A stretch of DNA of 9,231 nt from UBA9554 sp038205135 (GCA_038205135.1 JBBRCF010000132.1:1-9231), one strand, 5' to 3'. Counted from the first letter of the stretch, positions 1 to 8,483 are shown. Notes: generated by a model from the sequence alone, not told the origin. Program-made: numbers and translations.

Positions 1-141
1 GAAATGGTGATGCCCGGTGACAACCTGAAGTTCGTGGTCGAACTGATCGCCCCGATCGCGATGGAAGACGGCCTGCGCTTTGCCATCCGCGAAGGCGGCC
101 GCACTGTCGGCGCCGGCGTGGTTTCGAAAATCCTGAAGTAA
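1..141 (+). CDS. tuf: Elongation factor Tu, C-terminal end (partial)
   Basis: The reading frame is open from the first base and ends at TAA 139-141. It gives the last 46 residues of EF-Tu, including the domain 3 segments KFVVELIAPIAMEDGLRFAI and REGGRTVGAGVVSKIL. EF-Tu is the cytoplasmic GTPase that brings aminoacyl-tRNA to the ribosomal A site. Domain 3 forms part of the tRNA and EF-Ts contact surface; the GTPase domain lies upstream of the window. Position just before tRNA-Trp, secE and nusG is typical of the second tuf copy (tufB) in many alphaproteobacteria, the other being in the str operon. That a second copy exists is inferred. A terminator hairpin follows 24 bases after the stop. Confidence 0.97.
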   Translation, partial: EMVMPGDNLKFVVELIAPIAMEDGLRFAIREGGRTVGAGVVSKILK

Positions 142-165
142 GTCAGCCAACAATCGTCTGACCGG

Positions 166-192
166 AGGGCCGTTCCCGAAAGGGGCGGCCCT
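166..192 (+). terminator. Probable intrinsic terminator of tuf
   Basis: AGGGCCG (166-172) pairs perfectly with CGGCCCT (186-192). The inner CCC (175-177) pairs with GGG (182-184) around a GAAA tetraloop, giving a very stable hairpin 24 bases after the tuf stop. The run after the stem is only TTCAT, so the U tract is poor; this is common in GC-rich alphaproteobacteria. Termination could be partial or Rho-assisted. Confidence 0.7.
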
Positions 193-211
193 TCATGCTG
201 TCGCCTGCGGG

Positions 212-267
212 GATTGCGCCGGCCAGCCTGACTGGGCCCGACCAACAGCAGGGCTGGCTCCGCAATC
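212..267 (+). repeat. Large imperfect inverted repeat in the tuf-tRNA gap
   Basis: GATTGCG (212-218) is complementary to CGCAATC (261-267), and GCCAGCC (222-228) is complementary to GGCTGGC (252-258). A small internal loop separates the two helices and a 23-base terminal loop contains GGGCCC. The structure could form in RNA or DNA. Its right arm carries the 16-base sequence that recurs between rplL and rpoB (4094-4109). The rest of 142-390 shows no credible gene; a short open frame at 195-395 has no recognisable protein and begins 2 bases after the terminator stem. The element may be a second terminator or a dispersed intergenic repeat. Confidence 0.5.
247..262 (+). repeat. Intergenic repeat copy 1 (AGCAGGGCTGGCTCCG)
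   Basis: This 16-base sequence is identical to 4094-4109 in the rplL-rpoB gap. Similarity is partial on both sides: GCCCG-AC upstream in each copy and CAATC shortly downstream in each. In both places it forms one strand of a GGCTGGC/GCCAGCC stem, but the partner strand is upstream here and downstream in the other copy. Confidence 0.55.
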
Positions 268-391
268 GCAAAGCCGCGCATCGCGCTGTCATCGCGGCCT
301 GTCCGGAAAACAGCGTGGGGCAGGCCCGGGACACACCCGCGGACGGCCGTCATCCGGACGACCCAAACGCCGACCGGCCGGAAAAAGCTGC

Positions 392-420
392 TTGAGTTTG
401 CCGCTTTCGCATCGTATCCG
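392..420 (+). promoter_or_regulatory. Promoter of the tRNA-Trp (and probably secE-nusG) unit
   Basis: TTGAGT (392-397), preceded by the C favoured by alphaproteobacterial sigma-70 promoters, is separated by exactly 17 bases from TATCCG (415-420). A start about 7 bases after the -10 box would fall near 427, just before the tRNA 5' end at 433. That is the usual arrangement for a tRNA promoter. The call rests on motif and spacing only. Confidence 0.6.
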
Positions 421-432
421 ACACCAGTCCGT

Positions 433-508
433 AGGGGTATAGCTCAGTTGGTAGAGCGACGGTCTCCAAAACCGTAGGTCGCGGGTTCAAGCCCTGCTGC
501 CCCTGCCA
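433..508 (+). tRNA. trnW: tRNA-Trp (anticodon CCA)
   Basis: A full cloverleaf can be folded. The 7-bp acceptor stem is AGGGGTA/TGCCCCT with discriminator G505 and an encoded CCA at 506-508. The D arm carries AGCTCAGTTGGTAGAGC. The 5-bp anticodon stem is ACGGT/ACCGT around loop CTCCAAA, with anticodon CCA at 466-468, which reads UGG for tryptophan. The T arm is GCGGG-TTCAAGC-CCTGC with one G-U pair. The gene lies 80 bases upstream of secE. Placement of trnW between tuf and secE is widespread in proteobacteria, so it may be processed from a secE-nusG transcript. Confidence 0.97.
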
Positions 509-530
509 CGGACACTTTTCCACCCGCCAC

Positions 531-559
531 TTGAACACGCCGGCGATTGCGCGTAACTG
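531..559 (+). promoter_or_regulatory. Candidate secE promoter
   Basis: TTGAAC (531-536, preceded by C) lies 17 bases from TAACTG (554-559). This would start transcription near 566, leaving a leader of about 22 bases before secE. The -35 matches consensus at 5 of 6 positions and the -10 is weak. secE may equally be read from the tRNA promoter. Confidence 0.35.
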
Positions 560-574
560 CGGAGCGTCCGATGC

Positions 575-579
575 GGGAG
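575..579 (+). promoter_or_regulatory. Ribosome binding site that decides the secE start
   Basis: GGGAG at 575-579 lies 8 bases before ATG 588, a normal spacing. The in-frame ATG at 582 is only 2 bases away and ATG 594 is 14 bases away, so 588 is the best start. A TTG at 531 in the same frame has no ribosome binding site at a sensible distance. Confidence 0.6.
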
Positions 580-587
580 TGATGACG

Positions 588-788
588 ATGGCCATGGTGA
601 ACCCTTTCAAGTTCGTGCAGGAAACCCGCGCGGAAGTCGCCAAGGTGGTCTGGCCGACGCGCCGCGAAGTGCTGTTGACCACAGTGATGGTATTCATCCT
701 GTCGGCGATCACGGCGGCGTTTTTCTCGCTGGTGGATATCCTGATCAAAACCGGCCTGCAGGCCACGCTGGCGGTCTTTGGCAGCTGA
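588..788 (+). CDS. secE: Preprotein translocase subunit SecE
   Basis: The product is 66 aa from ATG 588. SecE is the small essential subunit of the SecYEG channel in the inner membrane and clamps the two halves of SecY. The sequence shows the short single-membrane-span form: an amphipathic N-terminal helix (NPFKFVQETRAEVAKVVWPT, about residues 5-24) with the conserved KVVWPTRREV block, then one hydrophobic segment at about residues 28-53 (VLLTTVMVFILSAITAAFF and onward). The E. coli protein is longer because it has two extra membrane spans. The gene lies between tRNA-Trp and nusG, its usual place. A start at 582 or 594 would change the N-terminus by only two residues. Confidence 0.93.
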   Translation: MAMVNPFKFVQETRAEVAKVVWPTRREVLLTTVMVFILSAITAAFFSLVDILIKTGLQATLAVFGS

Positions 789-820
789 CCCCTAAGCGCT
801 GTCGTGCTCCCCGACGCGTC

Positions 821-849
821 TTGTCATCACCGTCATCAAACGGTAACAG
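821..849 (+). promoter_or_regulatory. Weak candidate nusG promoter
   Basis: TTGTCA (821-826, preceded by C) and TAACAG (844-849) are 17 bases apart in the 188-base secE-nusG gap. The -10 box matches consensus at only 3 of 6 positions. A perfect 5-bp inverted repeat, ACCGT/ACGGT (829-833, 840-844), lies between and into the boxes. A GANTC (CcrM-type) site is at 887-891. Nothing else recognisable lies in the gap. Confidence 0.28.
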
Positions 850-976
850 GCCGGATCATGTCAGGTGGCGCGCGTCGATTCGACCGCACGTCTATTTGGC
901 CATTCGGCGAGGGGCAGAATAGCTCCACGGAACATCAACGCGGTCCGCAGGGATCGCAGGCGGAACTGAGGTCCAG

Positions 977-1510
977 ATGGCGAAGCGGTGGTATTCGGTA
1001 AGCGTTCTCTCGAACTACGAGAAGAAGGTGGCCGAAGGTATCCGGCAGGCGGTGGTCGAAAAGGGTCTGGAGGACCAGATCGAAGAGGTTCTGGTCCCGA
1101 CCGAGGACGTCATCGAGATCCGCCGCGGCAAGAAAGTGACGACGGAACGCCGGTTCATGCCGGGCTACGTGCTGGTACGGATGGAAATGTCCGACCGCGG
1201 GTATCACCTGATTTCCAACATCAACCGCGTGACCGGGTTTCTGGGGCCGCAGGGCCGCCCGATGCCGATGCGCGATGCCGAGGTCGAAGCGATCCTGGGC
1301 CGCGTCGCCGAGGGCGAGGAAACCCCGCGCACGCTGATCCGGTTCGAGATCGGCGAGCGGGTCAAGGTCGCGGATGGCCCGTTCGAAGGGTTCGACGGCA
1401 TGATCGAAGGCATCGACGAAGGGACACAGCGCCTGAAGGTCGCGGTATCGATCTTTGGCAGGGAAACCCCGGTGGAACTGGATTTCACCCAGGTCGTCAA
1501 ACAGGGCTGA
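977..1510 (+). CDS. nusG: Transcription elongation/termination factor NusG
   Basis: The product is 177 aa from ATG 977, with GAGG at 968-971 five bases upstream. NusG binds the polymerase clamp through its N-terminal domain, suppresses pausing, and uses its C-terminal KOW domain to contact Rho or ribosomal protein S10. Visible landmarks are the N-terminal KRWYSVSVLSNYEKKVAEGI, VLVPTEDVIEIRRGKK, the signature FMPGYVLVRMEM near residues 60-71, and GFLGPQGRPMPM. The KOW domain from about residue 123 contains FEIGERVKVADGPFEGFDG and ends in VSIFGRETPVELDF. Length is close to that of E. coli NusG (181 aa). The gene follows secE and precedes the L11 operon as in most bacteria. Confidence 0.97.
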   Translation: MAKRWYSVSVLSNYEKKVAEGIRQAVVEKGLEDQIEEVLVPTEDVIEIRRGKKVTTERRFMPGYVLVRMEMSDRGYHLISNINRVTGFLGPQGRPMPMRDAEVEAILGRVAEGEETPRTLIRFEIGERVKVADGPFEGFDGMIEGIDEGTQRLKVAVSIFGRETPVELDFTQVVKQG

Positions 1511-1529
1511 TCTGCAGCACAGTCGCCGC

Positions 1530-1558
1530 TTGCACATCCGCCCGCGTTACGCTAGCAA
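1530..1558 (+). promoter_or_regulatory. Candidate promoter of the rplK operon
   Basis: TTGCAC (1530-1535, preceded by C) and TAGCAA (1553-1558) are 17 bases apart. Transcription would start near 1565, leaving a leader of about 130 bases that contains the proposed L1-binding element. The -10 box lacks the final T, and an overlapping TACGCT (1548-1553) is badly spaced. Position supports the call; the motif match is moderate. Confidence 0.42.
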
Positions 1559-1601
1559 ACGCGCTCATGCCGTCCGGGGCGACTCGGGTCGGGCATTCAT
1601 C

Positions 1602-1642
1602 TGTGGGAGGCGAGGGGCACGCGCGCACCAAACCGTACCACA
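1602..1642 (+). promoter_or_regulatory. Probable L1-binding autoregulatory leader (23S rRNA mimic)
   Basis: TGTGGGAGGC (1602-1611) and ACC-N6-TACCACA (1627-1642) can form a helix: TGTGG (1602-1606) pairs with CCACA (1638-1642), and the inner GG (1609-1610) can pair with CC (1633-1634). In 23S rRNA the L1-stalk helix has GUGGGAGGC on one strand and ACC-N6-UACCAC on the other, so sequence and spacing match on both strands. L1 is known in E. coli to repress its own L11-L1 operon by binding such a mimic. The element ends 54 bases before rplK and is therefore inferred to be the L1 operator. Length and structure of the intervening loop differ from rRNA. Confidence 0.68.
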
Positions 1643-1696
1643 CAACACAGAGGCATTCCGTCGCGTCGGCGTGCTGTTGGTTAAAGGAGAGGCCAG

Positions 1697-2146
1697 ATGG
1701 CCAAGAAACTGATCGGGCAGCTTAAGCTGCAAGTCAAGGCTGGGCAGGCGAACCCGTCCCCGCCAGTGGGTCCCGCACTGGGTCAGCGCGGCATCAACAT
1801 CATGCAGTTCTGCAAGGAATTCAATGCCAAGACCGCCGAAATGGAGGTTGGCACCCCGACACCGGTGATCATCTCGTATTTTCAGGACAAGTCGTTCACA
1901 CTGGCCCTGAAAACGCCGCCGGCGTCGTTTCTGCTGAAAAAGGCCGCCGGTCTGCCACCCGTTGGCAAGCGCAACCGCGCCAAGGGGTCGGTCAAGCCGG
2001 GTCACACCGTTGCAGGGTCCGTCACCATCGCGCAGGTCCGCCAGATCGCCGAAACCAAGATGAAAGACCTGTCGGCCAATGACATCGAGGCCGCCATGCA
2101 GATTATTCTGGGCTCAGCCCGGTCCGTCGGAATCGAGGTGAAGTAA
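1697..2146 (+). CDS. rplK: 50S ribosomal protein L11
   Basis: The product is 149 aa from ATG 1697, with a strong AGGAG at 1685-1689. L11 binds the GTPase-associated centre of 23S rRNA at the base of the L7/L12 stalk. The N-terminal domain is clear: MAKKLIGQLKLQVKAGQANP, followed by PPVGPALGQRGINIMQFCKEF. Its prolines around residues 20-26 belong to the thiostrepton-contact surface. The RNA-binding C-terminal domain starts near KTPPASFLLKKAAG and ends with ARSVGIEVK, a variant of the family signature. It is about 7 residues longer than E. coli L11, apparently in the loop LPPVGKRNRAKGSVKPGHT. The stop codon TAA shares its last A with the rplA start. Confidence 0.98.
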   Translation: MAKKLIGQLKLQVKAGQANPSPPVGPALGQRGINIMQFCKEFNAKTAEMEVGTPTPVIISYFQDKSFTLALKTPPASFLLKKAAGLPPVGKRNRAKGSVKPGHTVAGSVTIAQVRQIAETKMKDLSANDIEAAMQIILGSARSVGIEVK

Positions 2147-2844
2147 TGGCAAAGGTCAGCAAACGTACCCGCGCCGTGCAAACCGCCGTCGATGGGAAAG
2201 CCAACATGCCGATCGACGCCGCCGTGGCGCTGATCAAGGCCAATGCGTCCGCCAAGTTCGACGAAACCATCGAGGTTGCGTTGAATCTGGGCGTTGACCC
2301 GCGCCACGCCGACCAGATGGTCCGCGGTGTTATCGGTCTTCCCAACGGAACCGGCAAAACGGTGCGTGTGGCTGTGTTCGCCCGTGGCGCCAAGGCCGAC
2401 GAGGCCAAGGCGGCCGGCGCAGACATCGTCGGCGCCGAAGACCTGATGGAAACCATCCTTGGCGGCACGATCGAATTCGACCGCTGCATCGCCACCCCCG
2501 ACATGATGCCGATCGTCGGTCGTCTGGGCAAGGTGCTGGGCCCGCGCAACCTGATGCCCAACCCCAAGGTCGGCACAGTGACGATGGACGTGGCCAACGC
2601 GGTCAAGAATGCCAAGGGCGGCGAAGTGCAGTTCCGGGTCGAAAAAGCCGGGATCATTCACGGCGGCGTCGGCAAGGCCTCGTTCACGACCGAAAAGCTG
2701 GTAGAAAATATCCGCGCCTTCGTCGATGCGGTCGCCAAGTCGCGCCCGACCGGCGCCAAGGGTCTCTACATGAAGAAACTGTCGATCAGTTCGACCATGG
2801 GCGCCGGCGTGTCGGTGGACCTGGCCTCGCTGACCGGGCAGTAA
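2146..2844 (+). CDS. rplA: 50S ribosomal protein L1
   Basis: The product is 232 aa, close to E. coli L1 (234 aa). L1 forms the mobile stalk beside the E site and helps release deacylated tRNA. It is also the translational repressor of its own operon. The N-terminal block MAKVSKRTRAVQTAVDG, the FDETIEVALNLGVDPRHADQ segment, the two-domain arrangement and the signature around LGPRNLMPNPKVGTVT are all present. ATG overlaps the rplK TAA by one base (TAATG), and GAGGTG at 2135-2140 inside rplK serves as ribosome binding site, so translation of the two genes is probably coupled. This lets one L1 site in the rplK leader control both proteins. Confidence 0.98.
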   Translation: MAKVSKRTRAVQTAVDGKANMPIDAAVALIKANASAKFDETIEVALNLGVDPRHADQMVRGVIGLPNGTGKTVRVAVFARGAKADEAKAAGADIVGAEDLMETILGGTIEFDRCIATPDMMPIVGRLGKVLGPRNLMPNPKVGTVTMDVANAVKNAKGGEVQFRVEKAGIIHGGVGKASFTTEKLVENIRAFVDAVAKSRPTGAKGLYMKKLSISSTMGAGVSVDLASLTGQ

Positions 2845-2864
2845 CCGAATTACCGAAATTCTGT

Positions 2865-2883
2865 CCCGGACATGATGTCCGGG
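2865..2883 (+). terminator. Hairpin just after rplA (terminator/attenuator-like)
   Basis: CCCGGAC (2865-2871) pairs perfectly with GTCCGGG (2877-2883) around an ATGAT loop, 20 bases after the rplA stop. No T tract follows, so it is unlikely to be an efficient intrinsic terminator. It could protect the rplKA mRNA 3' end, mark a processing site, or form the first stem of the rplJ leader. Confidence 0.4.
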
Positions 2884-2893
2884 GCTGAATGGC

Positions 2894-3089
2894 GGGGCCG
2901 CAAGGCCTTGTCCTGTCCGAGACGGAGGGCAAGGGGGGCAACCCCCGATAAGTCCTTCCCGAGATGGGGATCGAACCGATTTTTCCGAGGGATGTGTGCC
3001 CACGGGGTGGTCTGGGCTCGGGACCCTGAAATGGACCCGAATGGCAGGGGCAACCCTGCCTTACTAGAGCTGGGGGAAACCCCGAATTT
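2894..3089 (+). promoter_or_regulatory. Structured rplJ leader, probably L10-leader type
   Basis: The 256-base rplA-rplJ gap carries several hairpins capped by GNRA tetraloops: GGCC-GCAA-GGCC (2896-2907), GGGGG-GCAA-CCCCC (2933-2946), GGCAGGG-GCAA-CCCTGCC (3043-3060) and GGGG-GAAA-CCCC (3072-3083). The second is extended by GGAGGG (2924-2929) with CCTTCC (2954-2959), one G-U pair, across an asymmetric internal loop (CAA against GATAAGT) that might form a bend or kink-turn. L10-L12 complexes repress rplJL in many bacteria by binding a leader with such a bend, and the location is right. A TTTTT at 2980-2984 follows only a 4-bp stem. The specific fold and the L10 assignment are inferences. Confidence 0.55.
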
Positions 3090-3100
3090 GGAGTGAAACT

Positions 3101-3616
3101 GTGGATAGAGCCCAGAAAGAGAAAGTGGTCGAGGAACTCGGCCAGATCTTTGAAAGCTCTGGCGTTGTGGTCGTTGCCCATTACGTCGGTCTCACGGTTG
3201 CAGAGATGCAGTCCCTTCGCCTGAAAATGCGTCAGGTCGGTGGGGGCGTGCGTGTCGCCAAGAACAAGCTCGCCAAGATCGCCCTTCAGGGTCGTCCGTG
3301 CGAAAGCATAACGTCGCTGCTGACGGGTATGACTGTGCTGTCCTATTCCGAAGACCCCGTGGCTGCGGCCAAGGTTGTCGAGGATTACGCCAAAGAGAAC
3401 AAGAAGTTCATCATTCTTGGCGGCGCAATGGGCAATGCGGTTCTGGACCGGGCCGGTGTCGAGGCCGTGTCGAAACTGCCGTCGCGCGAAGAGTTGATCT
3501 CTTCGATCGTCGCATGTCTCGGCGCACCTGCTTCGAACATCGCCGGTGCGATTGGCGCGCCTGCTTCGAATATCGCGTCCATCTTGTCCACAATCGAGGA
3601 CAAGGCGGCTGCGTAA
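3101..3616 (+). CDS. rplJ: 50S ribosomal protein L10
   Basis: The product is 171 aa and starts at GTG 3101, with GGAG at 3090-3093 seven bases upstream. No ATG sits closer to the conserved N-terminus MDRAQKEKVVEELGQIFESS. L10 anchors L7/L12 dimers to the 23S rRNA beside L11 and, in complex with L12, can repress its own operon. Visible features are the RNA-binding domain with VVVVAHYVGLTVAEMQSLR, then VRVAKNKLAKIAL and FIILGGAMGNAVLD. A long C-terminal helix region from about residue 128 carries the L12 dimers. This helix region contains an 11-residue tandem repeat, GAPASNIAGAI then GAPASNIASIL (residues 141-162). The protein is a little longer than E. coli L10 (165 aa). Confidence 0.97.
   Translation: MDRAQKEKVVEELGQIFESSGVVVVAHYVGLTVAEMQSLRLKMRQVGGGVRVAKNKLAKIALQGRPCESITSLLTGMTVLSYSEDPVAAAKVVEDYAKENKKFIILGGAMGNAVLDRAGVEAVSKLPSREELISSIVACLGAPASNIAGAIGAPASNIASILSTIEDKAAA
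3521..3576 (+). repeat. 33-base-period tandem repeat inside rplJ
   Basis: The 23 bases at 3521-3543 recur at 3554-3576 with two mismatches, both at synonymous third positions (GCA/GCG and AAC/AAT). The repeat encodes GAPASNIA twice, 11 residues apart, in the L12-binding tail of L10. The synonymous differences suggest the protein repeat is kept by selection, or that a past duplication has begun to drift. Confidence 0.75.
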
Positions 3617-3688
3617 GCAATCCGAGGTCGATGTAGGGGGTTGCCTCTTGCATGCTGGAACACATCTTAAACGAACGGAAACGAGAAA

Positions 3689-4066
3689 ATGGCTGACTTG
3701 AAAGCACTTGCCGAGCAAATCGTGAACCTCACGCTGCTGCAGGCCCAGGAACTGAAGCAAATCCTGAAGGACGTCTACGGCATCGAACCCGCTGCCGGTG
3801 GCGCCGTGATGATGGCTGCCGGCCCTGCCGCCGCTGCCGAAGTCGTGGAAGAGAAGACCGAATTCGACGTGATCCTTGTCGAAGCCGGCCCCAACAAGAT
3901 CAACGTGATCAAGGAAGTCCGCGCGATCACCGGTCTGGGTCTGAAAGAAGCCAAGGATCTGGTCGATGCCGGTGGCAAGGCCGTGAAGGAACAGATTGCC
4001 AAGGCCGAAGCCGAGGAAATCAAGAAAAAGCTCGAAGCGGCTGGCGCCAAGGTCGAGCTGAAGTAA
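3689..4066 (+). CDS. rplL: 50S ribosomal protein L7/L12
   Basis: The product is 125 aa, against 121 in E. coli. L7/L12 dimers form the flexible stalk that recruits translation GTPases. The three parts are visible: an N-terminal dimerisation helical pair (residues 1-32, ending VYGIEP), an Ala/Gly-rich hinge (about 34-54), and a C-terminal globular domain from about residue 56. That domain has the factor-binding segment NKINVIKEVRAITGLGLKEA and ends KKLEAAGAKVELK. The start at ATG 3689 is fixed by the conserved N-terminus. The upstream ribosome binding site is poor: GGA at 3677-3679 and GAG at 3683-3685. The 72-base gap after rplJ holds no strong hairpin that I can see. Confidence 0.98.
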   Translation: MADLKALAEQIVNLTLLQAQELKQILKDVYGIEPAAGGAVMMAAGPAAAAEVVEEKTEFDVILVEAGPNKINVIKEVRAITGLGLKEAKDLVDAGGKAVKEQIAKAEAEEIKKKLEAAGAKVELK

Positions 4067-4072
4067 CTTGCG

Positions 4073-4086
4073 CCGGGTTCGCCCGG
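4073..4086 (+). other. Short UUCG-capped hairpin after rplL
   Basis: CCGGG (4073-4077) pairs with CCCGG (4082-4086) around TTCG, six bases after the rplL stop. It is the first of several hairpins in the 236-base rplL-rpoB gap. A role in 3' end protection or attenuation is inferred. Confidence 0.5.
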
Positions 4087-4093
4087 ACTGACA

Positions 4094-4109
4094 AGCAGGG
4101 CTGGCTCCG
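4094..4109 (+). repeat. Intergenic repeat copy 2 (AGCAGGGCTGGCTCCG)
   Basis: This is an exact 16-base match to 247-262 in the tuf-tRNA gap, with weaker similarity extending to both sides. Here it forms the left arm of the hairpin at 4099-4127. Confidence 0.55.
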
Positions 4110-4127
4110 GGCAATCCGGTGCCAGCC
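4099..4127 (+). terminator. Strong hairpin between rplL and rpoB (attenuator candidate)
   Basis: GGCTGGC (4099-4105) pairs with GCCAGCC (4121-4127). After a T-T mismatch, CCGG (4107-4110) pairs with CCGG (4116-4119) around a 5-base loop. That makes 11 base pairs, nearly all G-C. There is no downstream T run, so any termination would be partial or Rho-dependent. In E. coli a partial terminator in this gap lowers rpoBC transcription relative to rplL; the same role is inferred here. Confidence 0.5.
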
Positions 4128-4147
4128 GAACCTGTCTCAGCGAAGGC

Positions 4148-4175
4148 CCCCGCGCGGGGTCTTGCCTGAGGCAAG
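4148..4175 (+). terminator. Tandem palindromes, second followed by TTT
   Basis: CCCCGCGCGGGG (4148-4159) is a perfect 12-base palindrome. It is followed directly by CTTGCC-TGA-GGCAAG (4161-4175), a 6-bp hairpin with a 3-base loop, then GGTTTGGG. The second has the shape of a weak intrinsic terminator. Together with the flanking hairpins it could attenuate rpoBC or offer an RNase III type processing site. Confidence 0.42.
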
Positions 4176-4189
4176 GTTTGGGATCGGGA

Positions 4190-4211
4190 GGCCGCTGGTG
4201 GGACAGTGGCC
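4190..4211 (+). other. Hairpin with GTGGGA loop upstream of rpoB
   Basis: GGCCGCTG (4190-4197) pairs with CAGTGGCC (4204-4211) with one G-U pair, exposing the loop GTGGGA. It belongs to the hairpin series before rpoB. No specific binding partner can be assigned. Confidence 0.4.
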
Positions 4212-4226
4212 GTGAATGGATCCGCA

Positions 4227-4265
4227 ACCGCCGGTTTCAGAAGGACGCGCCCGCAGCCCGGCGGT
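4227..4265 (+). other. Hairpin just upstream of rpoB
   Basis: ACCGCCGG (4227-4234) is perfectly complementary to CCGGCGGT (4258-4265), with a 23-base loop. It ends 37 bases before the rpoB start and leaves the rpoB ribosome binding site (AAGGTGA, 4288-4294) outside the stem. Confidence 0.4.
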
Positions 4266-4302
4266 GCGTGCACTTCGTGGGAAACGAAAGGTGACACCGA
4301 CC

Positions 4303-8442
<4,140 letters not shown>

Positions 8443-8454
8443 GGGCCATTCCGC

Positions 8455-8483
8455 CCCACCCTGCGTCAGCCGCGCAGGGTGGG
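8455..8483 (+). terminator. Terminator-like hairpin between rpoB and rpoC
   Basis: CCCACCCTGCG (8455-8465) pairs perfectly over 11 bp with CGCAGGGTGGG (8473-8483) around the 7-base loop TCAGCCG, then CGTTTCCCC. It starts 12 bases after the rpoB stop. The T run is only three bases, so read-through into rpoC is expected to be high. It could trim beta relative to beta-prime or act as an mRNA processing or stability element. Confidence 0.55.

Noticed and set aside
195..395. Open frame of 66 codons between tuf and tRNA-Trp
   Set aside because: It starts 2 bases after the tuf terminator stem, has no ribosome binding site outside that stem, overlaps the promoter -35 region and has no recognisable protein features.
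531..587. TTG start giving an 85-residue SecE
   Set aside because: No ribosome binding site is present, the added residues are not SecE-like, and the TTG falls in a candidate -35 box.
988..1725. Second long + strand frame overlapping nusG
   Set aside because: It is an Arg/Gly-rich shadow frame of nusG that runs through the rplK leader. The NusG frame matches its family end to end.
2955..2982. tRNA T-arm-like sequence (GGTTCGATCC) on the minus strand
   Set aside because: No acceptor, anticodon or D arm can be built around it, the T stem has a mismatch, and the site lies within the + strand rplJ leader.
2872..3096. Open frame of 74 codons in the rplA-rplJ gap
   Set aside because: It covers exactly the hairpin-rich leader, its start lies inside a hairpin loop, and its composition (Arg, Gly, Pro rich) is that of translated structured RNA.
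2786..4297. 503-codon open frame on the minus strand across rplJ and rplL
   Set aside because: It is antisense to two certain genes and two structured gaps. Long antisense frames are common in GC-rich coding DNA, and no domain is recognisable.
4216..4302. Upstream extension of rpoB by 29 codons
   Set aside because: The extra residues do not resemble RpoB, cover an inverted repeat, and a good ribosome binding site precedes the conserved start at 4303.
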